DNA of 64,000 nt from Macrosoma leucophasiata (GCA_036365455.1 JAWQUS010000010.1:13028501-13092500); one strand, 5' to 3'; counted from the stretch's first letter, positions 30,796 through 46,099 are shown. Notes: generated by a model not told the origin, from the letters alone. Translations and numbers: made by a program.

Positions 30796-33700
30796 GTAAG
30801 TACACATTCAATATATTTTTTTGGAAATACAGTTTGGTTTGTTTTGTTCTGTGAAATATTTTCGGTGAGTGTTGTTGTAGCTACGTTCGCACGTGGTGAG
30901 TGTGGAAGGGTGCGGTGTAAACGACCTCCGTAAAAGCTATAATATGCATTGGAACTTGTCACGTCCCTTATCGAGCGGATGTGTGGCCCGTAGGCCTGGG
31001 AAGGCAATCAAAGAAATTGTTTACAACATCATTGAAATTATTCGAATTGAGGTTAATAGTTTCGTTTCATTGATGTCGCACATATGCGTACCATGTTTAC
31101 TCGATATCATGTTCATCAACAACAACATATATTATATCTATTTATGATGTTTATAGTTTGTAATTAGTGACTATGCTGTATAATGAATGGCGTGTCTTAC
31201 GCAATATTTGTGTGTTTATTTTGCGTAGTAAGTTTATAGGAAATAAAAAAGATACTTTAAATTAACATTTTCGTTTAGGAGCGAAAACATTTTCCTGTTT
31301 TGTTTGTCAGATTCCATAACGATAGGGAACGTGATGTTTTGAAGATGTGCGTTGAAAACAAAATAGTAAACGCCTATCAAATAAGGTATGGCCTGTGTAG
31401 TAATTGTTTACTATAGTCGTACAAACTATACGATTCCATTTAAGTTACTCGCGGTCGTCGCTCGTATCCGATACGCATGCCATCGGTGAGCTCCACTCTA
31501 AAATTATCGAGATAAGGTTGATATTTCCCAAACACTTTCTATTTCCATTAATTTGTGTGAGTTACAGAAGCTGGTGTGCGTTAGTTGACTGCATTTTCGA
31601 AGGACTGTAATCTCCATTCCCCACCACGACCACTACGTGTTTTTGTCGTTGACATACCAAAGCAGTAGTGACGAGCACTCTATCGATATCTTTAAACATG
31701 CCGAAACGTATTGTTTACGTCTCACTGCGGCGTTCCAAATCGTACTATGTTGCATCATGGAAATACATTTAGTATTGTATTTCAATGAACTATTGTGCGG
31801 TTACATTTTGATCACTCGAAAAACTATTCACCGGGAGTAAAAATATGTTAATCGTGAGCGCGTTATTTCCAAAAGGAATTGTTATTCATAGAGAGTTGTT
31901 AAAGAACTACCTATTTGGAATTTTTAGAAAGTCGATGTTAAGTAACGCTACGTCCCTACGGCAGGGTCCGAGTTCGTAACCAGTCAATTAAGTGTGAATG
32001 GTGGTACATTTAACCGTCTCTTTCACTCACAGCTAAAGATCCCGAACAACACAAGCGCCACTTGACGATGATTCATGTTTAAATTCCGTACCTGCGATTG
32101 ATAACAGCAAAAACTTGTGAATGGCGCAGCGTTTTAGCTTATTTTACGTATTTACTTGTTGTCCGCGAGATGAACTTTATTTTATAACTAGCTGTGCCCG
32201 CAACTTTGTTTGCGTGGAATAGTGGCTTTGGGACATTAGGCAGCGCTTTTGGATATACATTTTGGTTAATTTTGGATCATAAACACTTTTGGGTAGCTAC
32301 ACGATATTAGACGTATGACCATCGGGGATAAAAGCACACAGGCTGCTAGGATTGCGAAAAATTGCTAATTATGTGTTTAAACGCGCATCCATCCTATGCA
32401 GAACCGTATTTTCGAAAATTCCATTTTAAACTTCTATGCATAATATTTTTTATAGAAAATTATTATAAACTTTTGTAAATTTTCAATTTTTAAACATAAA
32501 ATATAGATCTATGCATAATATAAGAACTCCGTAAGAGCCGGCAGAAGAGAAAAATTGAATATTAACGTTGTGCATTTTTACCCACTAATGAAAATTTTAA
32601 GTGTATACTTGATACCGTTATTGATATCGAGCAAAAAATATACGAAAAAAAACACGTTTATTGTATGCCCCCTTGGAGCCCTTAATATTTTCATTTTCTT
32701 ATTTTTAGTATTCAATTTTGTCGCTGGAGCGGTAACAGAAATACATAATTTGTGAAAATTTCAGCTTTCTAGCTATCACTGATTATGAGACAGACAGACG
32801 GATAGACGGATAGACAAGCATACAGCGGAGGATGAGTAATAGGGTCCGTTTTTACGTTTTAGCTACGGAACCCTAAAAAAGATAGATTCAGAATAGTTTA
32901 AAAATATTCGATATGATTCTTTAAACTGTCGTAACTTTTTTATTTCTAAACCGATTGACATGAAACAAACAGTAAATGTTAAGTGAAACTTACCACAATA
33001 TATTAGTAAAAACTAAAAATCGGATAAGCCATTTCTGAAATTAGCGTGCACAAACACACAGACAAACATACATTTTTCCGGAATAAAAAGTACTCAGTGT
33101 TGTGCGCCAAAGGTTAAAGTATAAATATACCAAGTTTCATTGTAATCGGAATAGTAGATTTTGTGTGATGCTTGAACAAACAGACAGACAGACAAAAAAA
33201 ATTTTAATCACATATTTGTGTTCGGTATCGATCTAGTAACATCCCCTGGTATTTATTTTTTCAATATTTTCAATGTACAGAATTTGAACTTCTACAGTTT
33301 TATTATAAGTATAGATAGAATACCGTAAATGTTTGGTATTCAGAAATCTATACATGATTGATTTGTTGAATATGTTATTAATTTATTCCAAAAATTATAG
33401 TGTAAATCAGATTAATAATTGAATCTATTGATGATAGGTATAAGTTTTATAGTTATGATTTTTTGTTTTTAAATTTTAAAACAGTATTTATAACGGCTAA
33501 AAAAATTAAAGGCAAATAAGGCAATCAAGATAAAGTTCCTTACATCAACATTAGTTAAATACAAAAAAAAAACAATTCAAGCTACGTAATAAATAACAAA
33601 TAACAGTAAGAGTATACTTTATACTATAACTTCTGCTGACTGACAATGCTCAGTCACCAGTAGTAAAAGATGTAACAAATAAGTGAAGATCAGTTTAAAA

Positions 33701-34803
33701 CAAAACTATGCCGCCTACTACCTACAATAGCCATGATTAAAAATATTACACGATCGTAGGGTGCGCACAAACAGTTAAATGGTCGACTTAAAATATGCGT
33801 AGTATTTCCCCTTCCTGCTTTTAAAATAAGTCAAGCTTAAATTAACTCGAGTTTTAAAATAGTTTAAATAATCGCCGTAGGAACTAACAATAAAGCAGGA
33901 ATGTCACGATTTCTGTGTCGGTGTTGCGTTTGATTTTCAGATTGACTGGGCTAGTTCAATGTGTAGGTATGGTATATCATAGATATCTATGGAATAACGT
34001 AGATCAAAGATAATAATAAAAAACCCGTCAAGTGCGTGTCGGGCCACGCGCAGTGTAGGGTTCCGTAGTTTATAGGTTTGAATAATGTTATGAAAAAAAA
34101 AAAATATATTTTGTATGGAGTTGTTCAAAATTAATTTTCAAGTAAAATACATTTGGTCGACTATTACTCGCAAACTTGCAAGGCTAACTTAATTTCAATT
34201 TCAGTTTATTTTGCTTGTTACTTAAGTGTGATTAGTTAAAGTTACGTTTAAAAGGAAAACCTTTTAAACGTAACTTCACGCCTGTAATCCCCGATGGGGT
34301 ATGCAGAGGTAAATGCATGCATTCAAGCATAGGTACATGGAAACACCCACGATTCGCCGGTTACGTTTTTGGCCCATGTAAGAGGTGGCGAGCCTGTTTT
34401 CCTTTTAATTTCATTATATACCTATAGCTACTATTGCCGTAACGTTTGAAGTTCAACAACCGTTTAGTTGGTAGGGAAACACTTGACTCTAACGAAAATT
34501 TGCTGTTTAAAGCTCAATAAGTCACGAACAGTTATCTAAATCCAAAAATGATGTTCTGAAATCCATAATATTTTTGAAAGACCTATCCAACGATACCACA
34601 CTATATGGCAAATATATCGAAAATAAAAAAATATCCGCGCGTTACATGTAGGTTACCCTAAATATTTTTTTTCATGTTTTTATTCTACCACTTTGTCGGC
34701 GTGATTAAGGTGTAAGGTACCTACTTGTGCCAAATTTCAAGTCTCTAGTACCAATTGTTTTTGCGCTAAACCACGGATGGACAGACGGACCGACGGACCG
34801 ACG

Positions 34804-34835
<32 letters not shown>

Positions 34836-37800
34836 AACACATAGACAGACAGACGGACATGGCGAAACTATAAGGGTTCCTTGTTTACTACGGAACCCTA
34901 ATTAATTGTACGTTATAGGTATAACTTCAAAAATGGCGTCAAAAGAGTCCTTCAGGGCTGGCAGCGCGTTGGCAACTCCCCTGGTGTTGCAAATGTCCAT
35001 AGGCGACGGTGACCACTTACCATCAGGTGGCCCGTCTGCTTGTCTGTCAACTTAAAGACATAAAAAAAAAAAAAACTAAAATGAACTTGATATAGGTACG
35101 TAGGTACTGACGTATTTACTGACTAAAGTTCGATCCACCCAGTTTTGAAAAAAAAAAAAGTTTTTCAAAGACGATATGGGACAATATGGTTTATAGTCAA
35201 AATGACTTTTGAGTGGGTAGGTATTTTAAAATTTTATCAAAGCTAATATTTTTACACATTTATTTTTGAAGCGGAATGCAATCAAAAGTTACGCATGCGT
35301 ATGAAGTGGAATTTCCAAACTATATAATGTTGACGGGGAGTGGACGGGGCCACAGGGGCGAAGTGCGCGGGCGCAGCGGCGCCGCATCGCGCCGTACAAC
35401 ATGCTGAGTAAACAGAACAGATACACGACGCGCTACCGATGCAATGCACTTGCCCTACAAATACTTACAATTCTGTTCCATTCAGTTTTTTTCTATCCCT
35501 TGAATTAAACAGCCAGTAAGGAAATAAAATGTAATTTTCAAAAAAAATAAGATTCATTAAGTATGTATTTACTTAATATGTTTTTCATCTATATAATATA
35601 TTTAATAATCAATTGCTGTTCATTAGTCTCGCTAAAATTCGAGAACGGCTTAACCGATTTGGCTAATTATGGTTTTGAATGATTTTTGGAAGTCCAGGGA
35701 AGGTTTAAAAGATAAGAAAATATGCAGAAATTGAAGGGAATTAGTAAAAACCACAATTTCATTTTGCCATACAAATAGTCCGTATCTATCAAACCTTTGA
35801 CATTATTTAATTGTGAGGCAATATGAAGTTTGCCGGATCAGCTAGTACTAAATAGATAAATTACACATTTATGCAAATTCTGTGTTAATTTCTCAATTGA
35901 CTTTTGAAGTAAAATGTTTGGTTATTAATAAGTATGAGTAGAAGAAACACATTGACTCATGAACACATTATTTTCCTCTGCATTCCGTTGTCGGATAAAT
36001 ATGCAAAAAATAGATTAGATATGTAAAATAAGTGACATTAAAGTTATAAAATGACTTTAATTAAATTAATGTTTAAAATATTGCGATTTTTTACTTTCTT
36101 ATAGGAACATTTTGGATTTTTCATAAACTAAGTACAATAATTTAAAAAATATCTATGCAGTCTGGTCGAGGAAGTTGATAATACAAAAAAGTTAATTTAT
36201 TCATTTCCGACTTAAGTCATTTCATTATTTTAACAACTCTATCAAACTATATTTTGAGAAAAGTTCAACGTAATAAGTGCAGCTTTTAATAATAATATAA
36301 TCTCTGTTTATAACCAATGCTGCATTGTATCTTTCTAAAATTTTAAGGCTAACATAAAATTTGAAAATAAAACTAACTTGATTAACCGTATAAAAGATGT
36401 AATCCAAGAATAAAGAATGCGTATTTTAAAGTTATAACCAGTTTGTATCAAGATATCACTGTTTCTCAATTTTGGAATGTTTTGTACAAATATTACTCCT
36501 TTGTATCCACTTCGTTAAGACGATAGTAGAGCTGTGTTTGCTCGTGAAACACCATTCAGACAAACTAGGGGAAATAGGTCACTCACAGATTAAGGTTCAT
36601 ATATTATATGATGCTTTTTTAGGTTTAATTTGATTTTATTGACCTCGTGCATTATAGATTTGATTCCAAATATATATTATTCCAAATGTATATTGACTAT
36701 AACGAGTAACAAACTTCTAAATATAGCTTTCCGGATAAAGCCGACTCCGAAAACGTGTAAAACATATGAAATATGTATGCTCTGAATATTGTGCTCTTCT
36801 AAAAACAAGTTGTCACAAGATATTTTTTCATCAAAACCATAACTAGGTCCGTCGACGTTACACGTAACTTTGTTTTGACCGTAAGTTGTTTACCAAACGC
36901 TGGTATGTGAAAAATGCATATGACGAAACGGAACCTGCGTAAAACTTGAAACGAATGTTTACGCTTTCTCATTAATGCAGTATAGGGAATAATAAATATT
37001 GAGCATCGGGCGTGCTGCGACGACAGGCCGGTGGTCTGTGCTAGAGCGGCGCGGCGTGGCAAGGTGCAGTGTTCCGGCAATGAATGAAGAGGTACCAGAA
37101 ACGCAACCTAAATACCCCACATTCTTCGAGACCTCGTCGACGTCGCCACGTGTGCCTGCTTTTACCTACCGCGGCTGCTGCCCGAAATAATATGCTTAGC
37201 TTAACATACCGACATATACAGATGTATATCGAATTAGCGAACCCACCGATAAACTTTTTGTATGCTGATTGATTTACATAAAACCGTGGGATAGAATAAC
37301 TTCTGGATTACTTTTAGAGCCCTAATCACTTGTGAACTGATATCGGATGAACTGCATTCAATGCTATTGGTAATTTAGAGGTTTTTAAAGATTTAATTAG
37401 AGAACGCTACATACGTAGCTAAAGCGAAACGAGTACATAAAATTATGACATGAAATGTAAATACTTTTGTATATTGCGGGCCAAGAATAATTATTGATTT
37501 TTTAATAACTTTTAGATAGTATTATAAATCACATATTTCTATTTAAATGAAGTACCCAGGCCTCCCCAAAAAGGGGAGAGACTCGTGCCCAGCAGTGGGA
37601 TTTAAAAGGGTTGTTGCCAACCAACAATAGTACGGAAAACTATAATTTCATTGCAGATAGATTATATGAAGATCTTGAAAGTCTGTCACCGAAGCTCGAC
37701 ACACAACAACGCTAATGGAAATACATTTGGTCATTTCGCGCTATCGTGAATCTTTTTCAGAAGGTTTCAGGTAGTCGTATAAGTTATAGACAACTTCAAC

Positions 37801-40800
37801 CAATACATTCAGTTCGGCATTGGGAGTATTAATACTATTTGAAAATTACAAGCAACACAATATTATTTATTGTGTTGCTTGTATTTTTAAATAAAAACTC
37901 GGACAAAAATTGTTGATCTACTTTTATTTTTCAAATTGATACATTAAATTGAGTTATTTAATTTTAAGTATCAAGAGATTGTTTTATTTATGGACATATT
38001 ATCTTCAATGTGGTGATTGGACGCCATAACTCTTTTCTGTCTCCATATATTTATTATGAACAGTATAAACTTTTATGTTTCGTAATGAAAGAAGAACATA
38101 GCCAGCCAAAAATATAACATTCGAAATTCAAACACCAGTGAAGCGTACAACAGATGAAGTAAAATTCTCAGTGTGGCTCATACATTCTCCTTATGTCATT
38201 CTCCTTATGGATGTAAAACTATGTATACTTTGAATAATTAAATGTAACGTGAATGTGACGTTTTATGTGAACACGCTCTTAGTTACGGTTGATGGGAAAG
38301 AAAATGATTTTCATTCAAATAGAGTGTATAAAAATTGCAATATGTTAGAAGTTCGATATTTTCACAATTCTAAGGTGTGGTAAACTTCTAGATAGTAAAT
38401 TTCAGTTGGATAATCAAGAAAAAGGCTCTTGACAGACAGACAGACAGACTAGATATTATTATTGGTGATAGAGTTCCAATGAAGGCACCACCTCATTACC
38501 TAATTTGGTTCATTCTCACACCATTCTCTGCCGCTAAATGTTAGTGTTCAGCACTATCATGTTCTAGTTCGATGGTAACGAATGGTTCTGTAATAAGACA
38601 TAGTAGACAGAGACATAGTAACTTAGGTCTCAGATGGCATTTTGATTTTTGTGTAAATGTCTTTAGGCTGCTTTACATCCATTTGAATTGAGGCTTGTCT
38701 GGACACTCAAGAAAAGGGGTCGTGATAGACAAACAGAAATACAGACAGAACCTTTTTAGCTTTACAGGTTTGGAATTTTTTAAAACACAGACGTTTCATT
38801 CATCTTTACCATCACCTACTTGTACCTTTTAAAATATAAATTTAGGTTATTCTCTCACTTACTCTTAATACCTCATGAGTTCAGAGTACACTCGAGTTCT
38901 CATTAGTCGAAAAGATATGCAATGAACATTTGAACACGTTGATCTTAAAAAACACTATTCCTGGGAATAAATGTTTTTGAGGATAAAGCAACAACAGGCG
39001 ATCATTGTTGCATCTAATGATTGAATGTGATGTTTGTACTTTTTGTCGTGTTGGTGAGTTACCACTGCACTGAAGGAAGATGATAAGAAATGCGATGTGA
39101 ATTGTACAGAAAAGTTAGTAAAATTACCCAAATTACAGTTCATCTACGTGCTTGCCTAAATAAACAATGTAGATTTTTTTATATTTTACTTGTTTGCACC
39201 TTTCATAAGAGGTGCTTGTCATTAAGACAAAATTCTTCTTCTCCCTTGCCTTGGATACTGTCATTTCTTAAAATAAAATCGTTTTACTGAAATGTGTCGC
39301 TTACTAGTTTCAAACTTGCAGTTTCTCATTATCCTGAAAACCTAAAATGTAACTGACAGTGTTTTTGTAAATAAATTATAGAAAAGCTGCAATGAGAAGT
39401 TTGTCTTGTTTGAAGATATAGGTATAGGTGTCATATTATTATTATAAGATACATATTCTTCCAGATCATCTTCATATACGTCTTGTAACGGTGAGCGATC
39501 GGGGTTGGCGGTGTAGAGTTCTCACTTTTTAGAGCTTATAAATTATTGATTTGAAACAATATATATAATTTGAATAGGTACTGGTTATTTGAGTCATATC
39601 CATAACTGGTATGAGAATCAGGCATTTCAGTTCCAAGACGACCAATATTTCAACTTGTTAGTATGTGAAAAGAAGCCAACTCAGGTTTAGAATTTGTTGT
39701 GTAAAGCCATTGTAAAGCTATTTTTTTTTTATCTTTTTGCTTAAAAATACTCATACAAAAACTAAAAGTGACCTTAATAGCAATTCGTTCGATGGACTTT
39801 GGACTTATAGAGGAAGTATGAATTAAAGAGATGAATAACGTTTCAGTTATTTATTCAGCAAGTATGTTCTCGTTCTATTTGATAAACTCAAGAGGAATCT
39901 TAATGATATACCAGAGACACAATTCAGATTTAAACATTACGAAATATTACAATTTTTGAATATTAAGTCATGTTTAAAAATAATCTTAATATATATAAAT
40001 CTCGAGTCACAATGTTTGTCCTCAATGGACTCCTAAACCACTTAACCGATTATAATAAAATTCGCACACCATGTGCAGTTCGATCCAACTTGAGAGATAG
40101 GATAGCTTACATTACGCTATGACTAATAGGAGCAGAGCAGCGCGGGCGAAGTCGGGGCGGGCCGCTAGTTTTACTATATTTTCCTCGTAACCGGAAGTGA
40201 GTCATTAAGCGTCATTTGTATTTCACGGAAAATGTTACCAGGATGCGTCATCGAAAGGAAATGTTCAAAACGTGAATGGATCTATCGGTTAACGAAACTG
40301 CAAGAGCGAAACAAAAAAAAAACATGTCAGTACAATTAATTTCCTTAAAACGAGGTCTTCAACCTTAAACAGCTATGGTGATATCGAAGCATAAAAAGAA
40401 GAGTTCATTCATTTGGTTCCCACGTTATTTTTTGTGAGCCCGATAAGGGGAATAGTATACCCTTTCTTAGTCCTGTAAACGATCGTGGGCCCTTATTTAT
40501 TGCTAATAGATTTTCGAACGGTAAAATGTCTAAGTATGTATGCATTTAAAACGAGGGGACGATCCACTTAATGCAGTCCCAAAACTTGTTGATTGAAAGG
40601 TAATCAAGGTTTAAAAATTCAATTAGAATTGTATAAATATCTATCTGGAAATTAAACTTTGTTTACTGTAGTCAGAATTCTGAATTACAAGTTTAATTAA
40701 AATTATATAAATGTTTTCCAAATTTAAATGTGTTTCATTTTTAACCGACTTCAAAAAAAGGAGGAGCTTCTTAATTCGTAGAAATCATTTTTTTATGTAT

Positions 40801-43800
40801 GTTCACCGATTATTCGAAAACGCCTGTACCAATTTGGATATATTTCTTCTTTATTTGTTTTAGGGCTGCTAATGCACAAATATTTGGCACATTGTTTTAA
40901 TGTTGAATGAGCAATAAATTTACTGGGTTATTCATGAAATGAAAAAATATATTTACGAATATTTATTCACGATTAAATTCAACTGTACAAATTATTTTTT
41001 GGGACGACAAAAGATTAACGCAAACGAATTCTGAGGTTCATTTACTTGTATTTTGTATTTCATAAAAAAAAATAGATCACAGCAATACGAATGGATACTT
41101 TTTGTTTCAACAAACTATAAGTTCTTAGAACGTTTAAGCATTTCTTAGCAATACTCAGTTGTTGAATTAAAATGATTTGTACCTATGTAAGAATTTGTCT
41201 CGCGCACATTAAATCAACACGAAAGATTTTTTTTAAATCTGCTTCGCTTAGTATACGCAAAATTAATTTACAAACATAGTCCTTTTTTAAAATCAGTATT
41301 TGTTGAATAATAATATATTTTTTTATGTAATGGAAGTGGCAAACAAGCATGCAGTTCACATTGATGTTAAGTGATGACTGCAGCCTATAGACACCCACAC
41401 AAAGACCATGGTCAAAATGCAGATGCGTTACCACTCCTGAGGCCTAAGATTTTATGCCTCCGTGCCGGCAATTACAGGGCCGTACATTACCGGACCGGAA
41501 CACGATAGTGCTGAACACTACCATTTAGCGGCAAGTAAATTAGGTAATGCGGTGGTGCCTATGCCCGCGAGCTCCGTCACTGGAGCTCTACCACCAGTAA
41601 AATAGTAAAAGTAAACAAAAATATATATTACTAATTAACACAAAAGAGGCAACATTCTATTGAAACATCAATAACATTGTTTTACCGAGTAGCCCCAAAG
41701 ATTGCATTTAACCGTGTTCTTATAATTAATTTGTTATAAATTAATTAAAACCAATTTGCAGGTGCAGGCCCTGGCGCAGGTGCGGCTGGCGGGGGTGTGA
41801 CGGGTGTGACGCGGCGCGGACGATGCAAGTGGTTCAACGTGGCCAAGGGCTGGGGTTTCATCACACCGGACGACGGCGGGCAAGACGTCTTCGTACATCA
41901 GGTAATATAAAACTTCGGATATAAAGAAACATTCTTAAAAAAATTGTCTGCGTAGATCACTCTCGTAAATTAAGGCGAATATAAAGATACGTTTCAAGCT
42001 AATGTCTATCAATAGGCTATAGGATCTGCCAAGAGAATATACAAACATACAATACGCGCAAAACTTAAATGCTACTTACTTACCTGCGTAAACTTTGCAC
42101 CTGTGTCTTAGGGCGAGATTCACAGACCGCACTACGACTTTACTTTGAGCAAAGTATGCTTAGAACTGTCAGAAATGTATGGTTTTGACAGTTCGAAGCG
42201 TACTTTGCTCGAAAGTAAAGTCGTAGTGCGGTCTGTGAATCTCACCATTAGACCAAGATTCACAGACTTACGACTACAGTTTGACTTGGATTCAAACGTT
42301 GAAGACTCAAGACGTTCGAGAGCGTAAATTTTACAACGATTATTTTGTTTCACAGATGCGTCAAAACTTTTGGTTTAGGTACCTACTTTGGAAAGCCCAT
42401 GTTAACTTAGTAAAAATTAGTGAAGTAAATTAAAAAATAATAGTTTGACTCCTCTATGAAACAAAATAAATGTAGAAAGTTCGTCAGCAAATCAAAGTAA
42501 GACCGCAGTGCGGTTTATGAATATAGCTCTAGCTCGCGACAACGACACAGACGAAATAGTGAGTCAGTTTCAATGTTGATCTGATGAAAGCGAACTACTG
42601 CCACTTTTGCCCCCTCGCATATCCCGTCTCCATAATAAAATCGATTTCTTCGAACCAACTTGTGACTATCTTCAGCGACAAACCTACATCATACAATGCA
42701 CACACTCGAAAAACAATCCTCTTCCCATCGATTTCAGGTAAAAAACAAAAGTCGAACGTACATTGACGATCAAATTTTGGTTTTACAGCAGTCCATCCAT
42801 CCGTAATGTCGCAAAATACTAGTTTAAATTGGTGGTGAGGGACAAACTGTAAACTAACTCTATAGCCTCCACAACCAACGACCTCAATGCTGTTTCCACT
42901 CCTGAGGCATGAGAGAGAGAGATCTTTTGTCTGTGCCCTTGGAAGTACAGGCCTATTTATTACCACAATTCGGTGCCTGACACGTATCATACAGTGGAAG
43001 GTAGATTAGCTAATGCAGGTTACGTGTACGATAATGATAATAGTACAGCCATTTTAATTCACTTTTATATCATTAACGCACAATTAGCACAAAAGACGTG
43101 ATCTGTTTTGTTTAGAATCAAAATGTTCGTTACGGTGGCACGGAGCAGAATCAAAAGACTATCATTTCTCCGTTTTAAAATGATATAAAAGCAAATCAAA
43201 TAATAATTAATCTAAGTTTCCACTTTAAAATAAAGCAATGGCTACACTTTCGACTAAAAACGTAACTTCACGCCTGTAATCCCCGAAGGGGTAAGCAGAG
43301 GCAAATACATGCATTCAAGCATACATGCAAACACCCATGACTCGCCGATTACGTTTTTGGCCCATGTAACAGGTGGCGAGCCTGTTGACATCTCCCAGCA
43401 CATTACCAAACTTGGAAAATGGAAAAAAACCCAATAGAACCAGGGATAAAGGACTTTACACCATTATCTCTGATAACCTCCTACCTGGGAATCGAATCCA
43501 GGACCTCAGCGTAGTAGTAGTGGCCTGCTACCACTAGGCTACCGAGGCTTTTTAACTTTTGGCTAAACAAGCTTTTTCCTAGAGTTGAAGATCTAATTCT
43601 AGCACGCGTTATGAAATAGGAAGAAACGAACTACTTTCCCATTTTTAATATTCACTAAAGGTGTCTTGCACCTGCACCAATCAATTCTCTAATTAGTATA
43701 GTGGAACGTATTTATAGTACCTATATGTAATGTGTAAATCGAGTTGTATATTGCCACTAATGTCGCGGTTTCGCACGGCTGCATATTGAAATAATTATAC

Positions 43801-46061
43801 TAAAAAAACCGTGTTGTACCTTGATGTTATTTACATTTTTCTTGTGAACTTCTCTGCATTTTTCGATACTTTTCTTAACATTGACATGGAGACACAAATG
43901 CCGGATAGCATTAAGACCACCGTAGTTACATGTAATATAATCTGTGTATTAAAGAACAAATAAATAAACCCCATCTACGGTACCGTTGAACATTGATAGG
44001 CAATTGAAAAATATTGTGGTTTTCAGAAAACTAGTTTTCGAGTATTACATAAAGAGATCGTTTGAGAAATATTGTCCTTCAAACTGTTAATTTTACTAAA
44101 ATGAGGTGTCCCTTCTCTGCCACTAATGAAAATAATGTCTAAGTATTATAAATATAACGATATTAATAGAAAACACAGCATAAGTTTCGGAGCAACTGCT
44201 ACAGCTTTATAAGGTGCAAATGTAGCCCTATCTCGAATATTGGTCTTATCTGACGTACTGCTCTCATCTGGAGTACTGCTCAAGCCATCAGTGAGTTTAC
44301 GTAGAGATATCGGGAGTCATTGCATTTTTTACCTTCGCTACAATGACGAGTGCTCTGCTGAACTGTCTGATATGGTACCACCATCTCCTTTCCTAAACCG
44401 TACTACTCGCGGAAGAGAGATGTTCCAGCCATACTGATTGGACACCTGGCAGTGGTCAATGGTGCGGTTTTCGCGTTTGTTGCTGCCATACCAGCAAATT
44501 GTGGAACTAACTTCCCTCTGAGCTGTTCTCATAGCGCTACAATATCGAGTCCTTCTTGACTGGCAGCACGTTGGTAACTTCCCTGGTATTGTTAGTGTTC
44601 ATAGGCGACGGTGACCACTTACCGCCAGGTCTCGTCAGTAAACTTACTTTTTATAAATCTTGATAAATAATAAAAAAAAAATAACAAAAAATGTTTTCAA
44701 AAATTCATAAGATCATTGCCGCTACTGCGTGACCCCCTCAACCCCGCGCACCGCTGCACGTGGCGATATTTTACCTAGAAAACATGTGTAGCATAGCATA
44801 CCTACACTCAGAGTAAATGCAAATAATTTTGTATAGGAAAATTTAAGTTTTAAAAACTAATTATTTTCAAAAGTCGTAGAACAAACGTTGTTCGGTAGGG
44901 ATTGATGTAGAGAAGCTGTCTGCAAGAGGTGATGCGCTAATTTCAATTAACCCTGTATAACAACAAACCGGATGAACTTAGTGTCACCTTAGCGGTATGA
45001 AAAGTAGTCGTAACTACGACCTATTCTGAGACGTACCAAATATTCACAAAAACGAATCATATAATTGTTTTATATTATTTCGCATTAACACATGCTTGTG
45101 AAATATATTTTTAAAGAAAAATGGAAAGAAAAATTTGACTTCAGGCGAGGCTCGAACTCGCGACCTGCTGGGAATCTAGTCCAGCCGCTCTTCCAATTGA
45201 GCTACTGAAGCCCTGCCCGATTTGTCAAATTTTTCCTTCACATCTATTGCATTGCTTTATGGTAGCAGCAGCGCCATCTATTACCAACTATGCTAGTTAG
45301 GCAACCGATATAATAGACTTTTCAGTTTATTGAATCATATAAATTGGTCAAGTCGTTTCGGACGAGCGCGGACCAAACCAGATAACTGATATAAAATTTA
45401 CAAATTAAAGTCACAAAAGAACCGTAACTTTTAAAAACGATCAAATTTAAGTTGAACTATTTTTTTAACAATTCACGTCATAAACTAGAAAAGAAGTAAT
45501 TAAGGAAAATATACCTGTATTCAATTGAACAATATATAATATACTTATAAAACATTTTGAAAGTACAAATTTACTGTCGGATGATTTCGAATAAAGTACT
45601 AACGAGGTATTATGAACTAAAGTTGCAGTATTTGTACAAGTACATGGACAGTAAACGTAAGTCACGATACTTAACAATCAAATGGTTGATGGTGGGTTGA
45701 TGTCACTAATGTCCCACGGCAATTATTAGGTATTCAGATACCGCCTACGATTGCTTACTACTTCTTACATGTTTGATTTTGTTTATATTGTGAAGGTAAC
45801 AAAAAGCATGCATTTCACATGAATGGTTAGTTATTACTACAGACTACAGATATCTACGCGAAAACCAGAAGTCTAAATTCGCATGCGTTACCACCCTTTT
45901 GACAAATAATTACGCGGTTATACTATGCCACTTAATCTGAACACGATAGTGTTGAACACTACCATTCATCGCCATATAGGTGCTTGAAGTAATGCGGCAG
46001 TGCCTACGCTCTCGAGTTCCAAAACTTGAACTTTACCACCAGTAAAATACTAAGTCGATGC

Positions 46062-46099
<38 letters not shown>

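Larger units (their letters stand above)
34017..34905 (+). repeat. GGGTTCCGTAG-family repeat
   Basis: It starts ACCCGTCAAGTGCGTGTCGG, continues to TAGGGTTCCGTAGT, and ends with a long GACA run and TTTACTACGGAACCCTAA. The two ends carry inverted TAGGGTTCCGTAGT-like sequence. A family B SINE fragment sits inside it. Confidence 0.55.

Noticed and set aside
30893..31147. 84-codon + frame just after lin-28 exon 1
   Set aside because: It begins inside intron 1 after a perfect donor and decays into AT-rich residues.
42595..42990. 131-codon minus-strand frame in lin-28 intron 2
   Set aside because: No recognisable domain, no splice signals, and no support from neighbours. It is kept only as a note because of its length.
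46064..46098. CRISPR or other spaced repeat array
   Set aside because: It is a plain AC microsatellite, and no spaced direct-repeat array of CRISPR type was seen anywhere. The genome is eukaryotic.
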